From contig NC_080588.1 of the NCBI RefSeq assembly GCF_029962835.1, forward strand, positions 46,855,001 to 46,919,000: a DNA stretch of 64,000 nt, in the 5' to 3' direction. Under the pieces are notes generated by a model. The model was not told the origin of the DNA, did no database searches, and worked only from the letters and a program-made list of their open reading frames with translations. The stretch is from Magnolia sinica. Taxonomy: Eukaryota; Streptophyta; Magnoliopsida; Magnoliales; Magnoliaceae. This document shows, piece by piece, positions 12,928 through 23,100 of this stretch. The stretch's first letter is position 1. Every line of letters starts with the position of its first letter. A program made the translations under genes and the position numbers.

Positions 12928-15420
12928 GAGAATGAGAAAATCAAATGCAAAACTAACTAAGTAATGGAAGCTAAATAGATGAAATGATTTTGAGAGTTTT
13001 TTAGGGTGTGGAATTCAATTAATTTGAAAACAACACCCAAGCTTCAAAGTTCTACATATAGGTTAATAACCCATAAATCATGATGATTTTGATAATCACA
13101 ATTAGGATCCGAGCACTATGGTCAGCCTAATCAAAAAATAAAACAGTTAAATATTTTTAATAACTGATATAAAAGATTAGAGAATTATGGATTAGCATCA
13201 TCGATATATATTCTCAGGCGCCAGTGATTTTAAGCATTCAATATCCATGAAATAATGAATTAAAGTAATGTAACAGGTTGAGAACATCTCTCATCTAAGA
13301 AATCTAATTGATATAGGTTAAGCCTATCCATCAATATGGATCTCACATGATGGAGACATATAGATATCACATGAGGATAAAAAACCTAAACCTAGATAAT
13401 TGATAACATGTATACACCATTCATCTCATCATTAAAAATAATCAATCATCATAATTTATAAAATCATTAAACCAATGTGTTTCCCTTCTAGCTTGGGCTA
13501 AAGGGAATTAGAAAAACATAACTAAATTGCAAAAATAAAAAGCAACAGGAAAGCAAGAAAAAATAAATAAATAAAACTTGTAAAGAAAAATAAGAACTAT
13601 GAAACTTGAAAGCTCTCTAAAAACCCTAGAAAAACCCTAGAATGCTCTTAAATGCTCTGAATAATGCTTAGGAATTCCCTGGGAAACCCTATTTATAAGT
13701 GGGGAACTCCCTCCAAACAGATTTGAAAAATTTAGAAACTGCCTCAAATTTTCTTACTCCGCGTAAATCCTTTTATGACAACGAGCAACTTTCGATGTCA
13801 TCTAAGATTGGCTTCGATGTCATCGAAGACTACATCCAATTTGTTCAGCAACCAAACTTGATTTTCCTGTAATTCTTCCATTGTCATCTAAGAATATTCT
13901 TCAATGTCATCTAAGCTGAAATCCTGCGAATTTATGCACTACTTTCTGTACTTCCTTCCTTTTTCACTTGGTTTTTTTGACTCTTGGGGTCTTGAAATCT
14001 TCAATCTTGGTCTCCAAATGTCTATTCTTTTACTCGGTGATTCTTGAGTATCAAATCCATGCTTTTAACATTCTTTTTTAATCCAAGCTTTAAAACTCAC
14101 CTTACAACACAAACATGTATAAAATATACCATTAAGCAGTTTCATGTTCATAAAACCAAGATATAAATGAGAAAAAATATGCAATATTTGAAACTCAACA
14201 ATGGTTCAAGCCGTAGTTTTATAAGGTTGTCCTTCGGGTCTTGGTTAAAGAGAGTTCTCGTTTTAGTTCATATCCAACTTAGTGATAAAAAACTCTTCCA
14301 CTATGTCTATGGTCATAGATTATCCTAGAAAGGTTTCCAATAGCCTAAAACTTTATCTGTATATTTCTATTTCGATCTTATAGGTGTGGGTTATGAGAAA
14401 ATCACTCTTTAATTTCATTAATTTTGAGAGAGAATGAAGAATCAAAAGTTCTAAGATATTTTGGAGGTTTAGAGGGCTGATAAAGCTAGGAAGGGCGCAG
14501 AAAAAAAAGAAGAAGAACATCGTCTCCTCAATGTAGTATGAACTTTGAATCCACAAAAGAATAAGGAAATCATAATATTTTAGTAAAGTCCGCCTCTAAT
14601 ACAAAATTACAAAGTCTTAAACAATCAAACTCAGCCCTACTCAAGAGTCGTAGTTCAACTATACTAGAAAATACTTAGAAATAGAAAAATACACCAAAAA
14701 CAATCTAATTTAATTATACAGGACGATTCCTGGCATAATTAGAAGCAATTTTTTAAAAGATATAAAGTCCTAAAACTCAAATATTTTTTAAAAGATATAA
14801 AGTCCTAAAACTCAAATATAAAAGAGATACATTTGGTCCATCGACAACTTGAAGTTGAAGAAATTTTTTGTTTCAACCAATCTATTGTTCATAACATTTA
14901 TGTCACTTTTAGTTACTAAATTAATTTTATAATTTTTCTAGTAATTTATTATTAAGCTTAATTTTATTTCACAAAATTTCGTTTCATTTTAATTTCCCAA
15001 AAATTTATAAATTTTTTTGAAGTACTAGTTGTCCAAAACTGACGACTTCAGTATGATTGCAAAACGTCTCTATTTCTTGTAATGTTTCTTGTACTTTAAG
15101 TAACTGAATTATTTTTATAATTTTTATGATAGTTTATAATTAAGTTTAAACTCATCTCGTAAAATTTTATTTCATTTGGAGTTGTTAAAAAATATTAAAA
15201 TTCTATAGGTAATAGCTGTCTGAAATTATTGATACTTGGATACTTGTTAAAACATCCTAAAATTAATTATATTTAATTTAATTTTAATTTTTATTTATTT
15301 TTGTAAAACTAGACTTATCAACTTTCAATATGTATTTTGAATCACCTCAATCGGAGTTATATTTAAGTAAATATGAAATTTTGAATACGACACAAAAATA
15401 GACAAAAAAATTCAAAAATT
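12928..15420. other. AT-rich non-coding region
   Basis: No gene was recognised. A small 35-bp tandem duplication lies at 14749-14818 (words GATATAAAGTCC and AAAACTCAAAT). The 13600-14150 stretch, with repeated TCGATGTCAT/GTCATCTAAG words, has the style of a degenerate LTR or leader, but I cannot place it in a family. The rest is featureless AT-rich sequence. Confidence 0.4.
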
Positions 15421-15570
15421 TTGGCGATGGGGCCGCCTATTTGGTGGTGGAGCCGCCGCTCCCTGCCACTCCGGCGGTGGCACTGTCAGTGGTCCGGTGG
15501 GGAGCCGCTGCTTTGTTGGCGGTACCGTCAGCCCTTGGTGGATTTTGGCGGTAGCGCCGCTGGATTTTAT
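15421..15570. other. GC-rich island in AT-rich DNA
   Basis: About 150 bases dense in GGCGGT/ACCGCC-type words (GCCGCC, CCGGCGG, GGCGGTACCG, GGCGGTAGCGCC) sit abruptly between AT-rich flanks. It is open on both strands only because it is stop-poor; neither frame looks like a protein. A structured leader or LTR segment is possible but not proven. Confidence 0.4.
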
Positions 15571-15699
15571 TTTTTTTATTTTTTTACAAAAGAATTTTTT
15601 TCCCACTTTTTTCTCTACTACATGTATATGTATATATGTATATATAAGCATATAAATATTTTTTTCTCTATTTCCTTCTTTATTCATTCAACAGGTATA

Positions 15700-16200
15700 T
15701 TTCGCAAACCGGAATGAGTTACTTGACGTAGCATATACTATTTTGGGGTAGGATAAGCTACTTTGGCCAACCAACCAACCTGACTATTTTGCGAGATTCC
15801 ATCAGGTCGTCAATCAAAAATCCATTTTATTTTCGTTTTTACTATTTATAGTAAGTTTTAGTTTGATTATAACTCTTCGTCCTTTGAGCTTTAGGAGTTG
15901 TGTCCAACATGAAAGTGGTTAAGCCAAATAGGACACTTACTATAAAGATCAAATTTACTATTTATATTAAGTTACGAATTTTAGAGAGTTGGAGTTGGAG
16001 TTTGATTCTGAAACTTCTTATAAGGTTTGGTATCACTATTTAAAGGATTGTAAATTCATTTTTATTATATACCAATGAAATTTCAAATTTTCTAGAATTT
16101 ATTTCTATTTTCTTATTTTCCCTTGTGGATTCGAGGTATCTCTATGAGGAGTCCAAAGAAGCTCCGTGGATTCAGAGTAGTTATATATGGTATATTTATA
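15700..16200 (+). mobile_element. Probable LTR-retrotransposon fragment (LTR or leader)
   Basis: The phrase series ATTTACTATTTATA, AACTCTTCGTCC, TTGTGGATTCGAGG and GAAGCTCCGTGGATTC resembles terminal regions I associate with plant LTR retrotransposons. No partner LTR, primer site or coding remnant was found nearby, so family and limits are uncertain. Treated as a broken fossil. Confidence 0.3.
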
Positions 16201-17044
16201 AGGGTTTGAATTTAATTACTAAATCAACTTTAATATCTCTAATTAATGAACATATGTAATGTTTGACATAATGGTTGTAAGAAGCCCATTGAAATATATA
16301 CATTGCTCGAAAATGATGAGATTCCAAGTATCGGATGGGCTACAAGCACAAGATCATGTCCGAGTGACTAAAAAATGATTTTTAACCATTGATTTACATG
16401 GAAAATGTTTGGACGGTGCCGATCATTATATTAAAGTAATTATAGTGATGCAATTGATAATCTAGTTATTTTAAGATATCATTAGTAGGCCATGTGCCCA
16501 ATAGTTTAATAGTCTAATGACACACATATTGCACATGCAACTCTTGGAAGTATTTTAGATGTAATCCAAGCTCTCATTGAGGATTTCAAACCTCCTCTTT
16601 GAGGGGATTTGAAACTCCCAGTTACTTTATGGTGCCAAACAACTAGGGGATTTGAAATCCCCACAAATCCATGGTGCTAAATGACCCCTAACTATTAAGA
16701 TCTAAACCCTGGTCATGTCATACATTGTGAACATACATGATCAGTCGTCTTGTGAACCAATTCAATTGACTTAGGAGAACCCCGTTGCAACTAGCATTGG
16801 GTGCAAGCATCCTGTGTAGTCCAGCTACTGTCGATCGTGCGTATTTAACTCGGGTTGATCGAACAAGCCTAGGGTGACTGGCCTAACTCGGGCCACCCCT
16901 TGGTTTGGGTGATTTACCGACTGACCCAATATCCTAAGCAATTCTAAACATCGCTAAGAGCTAACAATTCATCAGGAAATCATAATAAGATTTAATATGA
17001 AACCTAAATTTAATAACATAACTACCTACGCATTTCATTGAACA
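16201..17044. other. Intergenic, no gene seen
   Basis: Featureless apart from a MITE-like stretch at about 16560-16690 (GGATTTGAAATCCCC, GGTGCTAAATGACCCC). No open frame of interest. Confidence 0.45.
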
Positions 17045-18622
17045 TATGAGCATCAACTACCATGCTGGAAAGAAGTGTCAAAGCTCTTCGCTCTCGTGGA
17101 AGATAATTCCCAGATTCTTCTAGGAGATGGCACTTATAATTCGTGGTCCTCCAATTGGATAGGTTTAGGCCCCCTACAAGGATGGATCTCAGGCCAAATC
17201 CCCATAAAGCAGCGCTATCTAAAGGTCAAGGACATCCTGGGACCTAATGGCATTCTGCCTAATGCCACTCTGCCACCCATGCTCCATCCTGTGGTCCTAC
17301 AGCACGTCCTATCAAAGGGTCTCTTTATGCAAATTGGAGAGGATATTCCCATTTGGATCGGGGAATCATCAAGAAAATTCCCAGCTAGGTCAGCCTGGAG
17401 GATAATTCGGTAGGCCGATGTTAGAAGATCTTGGTCTAAATGGGTATGGCATGCCAAGGTGCCTCCCAAAATAATGATGTTTATTTGGAAACTGCTCCAC
17501 GACGCCATCTGAGTGGAGGTCAACAAAAAGAAGCTGAAAGGGGTGTCCCTCGCATCCTGTTGTAATTGTTGTAGCTCAGGTAGCCCTCGTCAAGAGGAAT
17601 CGCCGGATCATCTCTTTGCAGCAGGCGATCTGTCCTGCAACCTTTGGTCCGAATTTTTCCTCAATTCTTGACGTTTCCTTCCTTTCCGATCAGACAACAG
17701 TAGGAAGAGCAACACAATGGTGGGCTTTTGCCTTAGTCTCGTCCAACATAGGTACCATTCGAGGTTTGGCCACATCACTCATCCTCTGGGAAATATAGAT
17801 CTCCAGAAATGCAAAAGTTTTTAAAGAAAATCAGATTTGTGCAGCCTGGTCCATTTAGAGGATTAAAAGTTAGATTTCCGTCATTATGAACTCATTCCGA
17901 ACTCCAACAGGCATGCGGCAGAGTAACAGGGACGGGGTTAGGGACCTTGGCATCTTGGCCAAAATGACTGTTTCAATGGTAAGATGGAGAAGGCCTAAGG
18001 CAGGGTGGTTGAAGTTGAATGTTGACGGGTCCTCTAGGGGAAACCCGAGCCCATCTAGCAGTGGAGGAGTCTGCAAAGATGAGAGAGGTAACCTCATTTT
18101 TGTTTGCATTCACCAAAGGGCAAGGAGTTGGAACCAGCTTCCAGGCAAAGACCAAAGCAGTGGTGGCAGGTCTAATCCTATGCAGGGACAAAGGTTTTGA
18201 CAAGGTGGAAGTGGAAAGTGACTCACTTTCGGTGGTGAACTTATGATCAAGTCCTGTGGTAAATTTTCTACTAGAAAAGGCGTTCTAATCATATTAGGGA
18301 CTGCCGGTGTCTCAATTTCCCACATTCCAAGGGAGTGCAATTACGTGGCTGATAGTCTGGCTCAAATGGGTAGCGATAACTAGCAGGACAAAGTCTTCAT
18401 AGTTCCTTCTGATCTTCCATTCCTTGCAAAAGGGAACCTTGTTCTCGACAGGACGGGCTTGGGAGCGATAAGGGTTACTTACTCAGAACCGGCTAGAAGT
18501 AGAATTTAAGGGCACGGTAGGTTTCCCTTTCCCCTGTTTTTGCGAAAGGGAAGCCCGAATTGTAATTTGTTCTATACAGTTCCCTCAAGATTATATATAC
18601 ATATATATTTCCTTTAAAAAAA
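17045..18622 (+). mobile_element. LINE relic (L1-type, 5'-truncated) with RNase H domain
   Basis: The remnant is the C-terminal part of a plant LINE ORF2. The first segment (17075-17413) carries the post-RT region with a KFPARSAW-type word. The same frame continues through a zinc-finger RVT-like stretch (VWHAKVPPKI, then Cys-rich, then DHLFAAGDL at 17440-17670). A plant RNase H domain follows, with LKLNVDGSSRGNP (about 18010-18050), VEVESDS (about 18208-18228) and HIPRECNYVADSLAQMG (about 18324-18374). The coding sequence is dead: at least three nonsense codons in the zinc-finger part and shifts of frame before and inside RNase H. The 3' end is a short A-tract at about 18613-18623. The RT core, endonuclease and ORF1 are absent, as expected for 5' truncation by target-primed reverse transcription. 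Confidence 0.8.
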
Positions 18623-18959
18623 AGTAGCTTATCTTAAGTAACTTACAATCCAAATGCCCCTATAGGTCATCTCCTAATGATGAATGGACCACATCAAAGG
18701 TGCGACCCACACAATGAATGGTCTATATCAATGGCCCCACATGATGGACGGTGGATGTGAGGGGGACCAAACAGACTCGAGGAATAATTACTTATGATGT
18801 TTGAAGCCAAACATGCTTTTCTAATTTTTGGCTAATAAGTATGCTGTTTACCAAGCGTACTTCTCCACTGAATAAGTAGAAACTAAAATAAGTTGGTTAT
18901 AGCATTAGTTGCTTATCTAAAGTAACTTACCATCCAAATGCCTCCTAAATATGCAACAT
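18623..18959. repeat. Short direct repeat, MITE-like
   Basis: AGTAACTTACAATCCAAATG (18637 on) and AGTAACTTACCATCCAAATG (about 18920 on) occur in the same orientation, each preceded by GCTTATCT and followed by CCCC/CTCC TA. They flank about 280 bp of non-coding DNA. They are direct rather than inverted, so this may be two overlapping element ends. Confidence 0.4.
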
Positions 18960-19500
18960 TGTGTCATATATGGGTGCTTGGAGCTAAATCATAGCATGCT
19001 TAGTGCATGTGGGATACTTGAAGATGGATAATAAACATGCATGTGGCAAACGTGGTATATGTGATAGTTGAAGTCGAAATATGGCACATGTGATACATGT
19101 GAGGTGCTTGAAGTTGTAGGGTGGCACATGTGGCACAAGACATGCATTCACACATTTGACACATGTGGGCCCTTCAAGAACTTGTGCACATTGGCACATG
19201 AGGCACATATGGAGGGATTGAAAATGGACGATGGTAGGTGTGGCACATTGGTGCATATGGGTGCTTTGCACATGTGTGGCACCAAAGAAGATGAACGATG
19301 GTACATGTACATGGGCTGCAAGAGAAGATAGAATGCTAGTACATGTGGCACATTAGCACATATAGGATGCTTTGCACATGTGGGGTACAAGAAAAGATGG
19401 AATGATAGAATATGTGGCATAGTGACACGTGTGGGGCACAACCAAAGATGGACAATGGCTCATTAGGCATATTCATATATGTGAAGCCATTGAAGATAGA
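18960..19500. repeat. Diverged CACATG-rich tandem repeat
   Basis: About 540 bases of imperfect repetition built on GGCACATG, GCACAT and GATGG words. The longest clear period is about 105 bp (TGCTTTGCACATGTG at about 19263 and again near 19369). It yields Cys/His-rich open frames on both strands that are artefacts of the repetition. Confidence 0.6.
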
Positions 19501-19740
19501 TGGTGGCACATTTGAGTTTAACTCCATTGTCTTTCCATAATGTAAAAATGACCTCCCTTCACACCAGTGGATGTGTAAGAATAAATTAAAAATAGTTTTC
19601 AATAAAGATACAAAATGGGAAAAGAGGTTAAAACAAAAAAAAAAAAAAAAAAAAAAACAACTAAAATTTAGTTTCACGGGATTATTTTCTTTCCTTTCAT
19701 TAATCCAAACAAGCCGTTGTGATCTTAGGAATAAAAACAC
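19501..19740. other. Intergenic with an A-tract
   Basis: Holds a run of about 22 A at 19636-19657. Nothing else was recognised. The run could be the tail of a retroposed copy, but no body of such an element is visible. Confidence 0.4.
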
Positions 19741-20140
19741 GTAGAACGAGAGATTTTGTCAAGATCATCATGTCAAGTCAATACTCTAGAAAATCACTAG
19801 CAGTTTCCTTAAAAAATTGCACATCTTAAAAAATTGCACATACCGGGCAATTGCCCACCAGACCAACAATCCTAATCAACGAACATGAGCCACACGTAAG
19901 CTGGAGACAGACAATTATGTCAACTCACGTGTTGGGCTCTCATTGGCTTATTATATAGTGAAGAATCTAAGATAGATGGAACATGTACATGCAATAATAG
20001 AAGAGGATATGATAGATGAAACATATATAGGCAATGATAGAAGAGGATAATCTTGTATGTGATCTTTGAGATCCTTCTCTTTCCCTTACTTTGAACATCT
20101 CTAATTTTTTTTCTTGTGATTTCCTTGTTAGGAACAAGGA
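19741..20140 (+). promoter_or_regulatory. Promoter and leader of the NLR gene
   Basis: Reading towards the ATG at 20141 there is a G-box CACGTG (19926-19931), an inverted CCAAT box ATTGG (19942-19946) and a TATA-like TTATATAG (about 19951), leaving a leader of roughly 160 bases. Two similar short segments (GATAGATGGAACATG and GATAGATGAAACATA, each followed by GCAAT-ATAGAAGAGGATA-like words) lie at 19972-20050. Just before the ATG, a T-rich tract ending TTCCTTGTTAG (about 20121-20131) could be a 3' splice site of a leader intron. Most of the region matches units A and B: 19745-19880 resembles 361-440 and 5391-5510, and 20045-20105 resembles 1800-1870 and 6830-6900. The element positions are seen; their function is inferred. 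Confidence 0.55.
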
Positions 20141-23100
20141 ATGGCAGAAGCAGTTGTATCCGGCATTCTTCAACTAGTTATCGGAAAACTAACCTTGCCA
20201 ATCCTAGAACAGTGTAAACTGTTCTGGGGTGTTGACAAGGAGATGGAAAATCTAATAAGTAAGTTATCGACGATAGAAGCAGTGCTTGCAGATGCAGAGG
20301 AGCAGCCAGTACAGAGCAAGGCGCTACAGAATTGGCTGGGAAAGCTTAAAGATGTGGTTTATGATGCAGAAGACATATTGGATGAGTTCACAAACGAAGT
20401 GGAAGCGGAAGCAAATGTGGAAACTAAACGCAGAAAAGTGAAGATTGGGGATTGCATTACGAAGGCATGCAACTTCTTTTCGTCATCTAACCCACTGGTA
20501 TCCCGTTCAAATATGGGGAATAAGATAAAGGAGATAGGACTGCGATTAGATGCGATTGCTGAGGAGAGGTCTAAATTCCATTTGAGAGGGGGAGAACGGG
20601 TGTCGGATATTAAAGGCCGAGAACCAACTGACTCGTTTGTAATTGAATCAGATGTTTATGGAAGGGAAGAAGATAAAAGAAGGGTAATGGAATTACTTAT
20701 TAATGAGGATTACATAGAGGATGTTATGGTCATTCCTATTGTCGGTATGGGGGGACTTGGAAAGACAACAGTTGCTCAGCTAGCATACAATGATGCGAGG
20801 GTGGAGAGGCATTTCGATTTAAGAATGTGGGTTTGTGTGTCAGATGATTTCGATGTGCAGAGGCTAACAAAAGCAATTTTAGAATCTGCTGCGGACAACA
20901 AATGTGATCTCCTAGATGTGGATTTACTGCAGCGTCGCCTTCGAGAAAAGCTGAGTGGGAAGAAGTTCTTACTTGTGTTGGATGATGTATGGGATGAAAA
21001 TCCCGAGAAATGGTATCGGTTGAAACAATTTCTCAGAGGAGGTGCAAGGGGTAGTAAAATCATAGTAACTACCCGCATTGAAAAAGTTGCTTTAATCGTG
21101 GGCACTCTCCCTCCACAGCATTTGCAGAGATTATCAGATGATGATTGTTGGTCTCTGTTCAAGCAGCAGGCATTTGGGCATGGAAGACAAGAACATCCAA
21201 ACTTTGTAATGCTTGGAAAAGAAATTGTGAAGAAGTGCGGGGGCATCCCTTTGGCAGCGAAGGCGCTCGGAAGCTTGATGCGCTTTAAAACAGAGGAAAG
21301 AGAGTGGTTGTTTGTCAAAGAAAGTGACATTTGGAATCTACCTGAAGAAGAGAATCACATTTTACCTGCTTTGAGGTTGAGTTATTATCATCTTCCACCA
21401 CATTTGAAGCAATGCTTTGCATATTGCTCAATATTTCCAAAAGATTATGAAATCGAGAAGGAGAAGCTAATCCGACTATGGATGGCAGAAGGTTTCATTA
21501 AATCATCAGGCAGAAGTCAACAAATGGAAGACGTGGGTGGAGAGTATTTCAATAATCTATTATGGAGGTCCTTCTTTCAGGATGTTCAGAAAAATAAAGA
21601 TGGGAATATAGTAAGGTGCAAGATGCATGACCTTGTGCATGATCTTGCATGCTCTGTTGCTAAAAATGAATGCTCGATTGTGCAGGTCAGGAATGCAATG
21701 AGTATCCCTAACATATCTCGTCGTTTGTTGTTGGAGTGCGGGGATAACATATGTGCCCTAACAGACCCAGAGCCCTCAAGGAGAGCAAACCATTTGCGAA
21801 CGCTGCTTGTTCTTGGAAGTCAGTATTTCAGCATTTCTCATAATTTTTTGGTACATTTTATGTTCTTACGTGTGCTAGATTTAAACTGTGTGAATGTCAC
21901 CGTGGAGTTGTTGGTTTCAATCAGCAGGTTGAAGCACTTAAGATACCTTGAGTTCTCTAATACTGAAATACAAGCCCTTCCTGAATCCATTTGCACCCTT
22001 CACCATTTGCAAACCTTGAGACTCTCGAACTGTTATAAACTTGCAGAGTTACCCAGGGACATGAGCAAAATGACTAGCTTAAGGCATCTTGATATCAGTG
22101 AATATTTTAAATTGACCCATATGCCAGCTAATATGGGAGAATTAAAGTTCCTTCAGACCTTGCCAATATTCATAGTTGGTAAGGATAGTGGATGTGGTAT
22201 AAGAGAGCTGCAAGGTCTATACCTAGGAGGAAACTTGACTATTCGAAACCTCGAGAATGTGATGTGTGCAGCAGATGCCCAGGAAGCAAACTTGAAGAAT
22301 AAGCCAAACCTTTGTATGTTATACTTTTCATGGGGTCGTGATATTGATCTTCAGTTGAAAGTAAACATTGAGCAAACCTTTGAAGGTCTCCGACCACATT
22401 CAAATCTCAAAACGTTGACTGTGGAAGGGTATATGGGTGTCAGATTTCCACATTGGATGAGTTCTTCATTGCTTCCGAATCTGATTGAAGTTTCACTGAT
22501 CAATTGCAGAAGATGTGAACAGCTCCCCCCACTCGGCCACTTATCATTCCTGAAGGTTCTTGTGATACAAGGAATGGATGCTGTGAAATCTATTGGCAAC
22601 CATTTTTACGGCAGCAATGATGTCACAGAGGCATTCCCATCACTGAAACGACTCACCATCCGAGATATGCCTAATTTAGAGGAGTGGTCAGGATCCAATG
22701 GAAGAGAAGTACTCCCTCACCTTGTCAATTTAACTGTCTGGGGATGTCCAAAGTTAACAACGCTTCCATTCCTTCCTTCTCTAAAAAAATTGAAATTGAA
22801 GGATGGTAATGAGATGTTGTTAGGTTCAGTGGCAAATCTATCCTCACTTTCCTCCCTTTACATTGAAGGTTTCAAGGAGCTAAGGTCGCTGCCAGATTGG
22901 TTGTTTGAAAACCATACCCATCTCTCGGGCCTAACAATTCGGGACTGCAGTATGTTGGTATCTTTGCCAGAGCATTTACAAAACCTCTCCTCTCTCCGTC
23001 AGCTGTGGATTGAAGACTGCAATGGTCTAACGTCCTCGAGACTACAAGGCTTGAGCTCTCTTCAACATCTTTCCATCCAAGGGTGTCAAAGCTTAACGAG

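Noticed and set aside
15412-15717. Overlapping 90-100 codon frames on both strands
   Set aside because: They come from the stop-poor GC-rich island and run into a low-complexity tail.
18984-19441. Cys/His-rich frames on both strands, suggesting small secreted peptides
   Set aside because: They arise from the CACATG tandem repeat (TGTGCC/GGCACA codons) and shift frame along it.
20776-21330. 184-codon open frame on the minus strand inside the NLR
   Set aside because: It is the complement of a strongly conserved NB-ARC coding region and shows no domain of its own.
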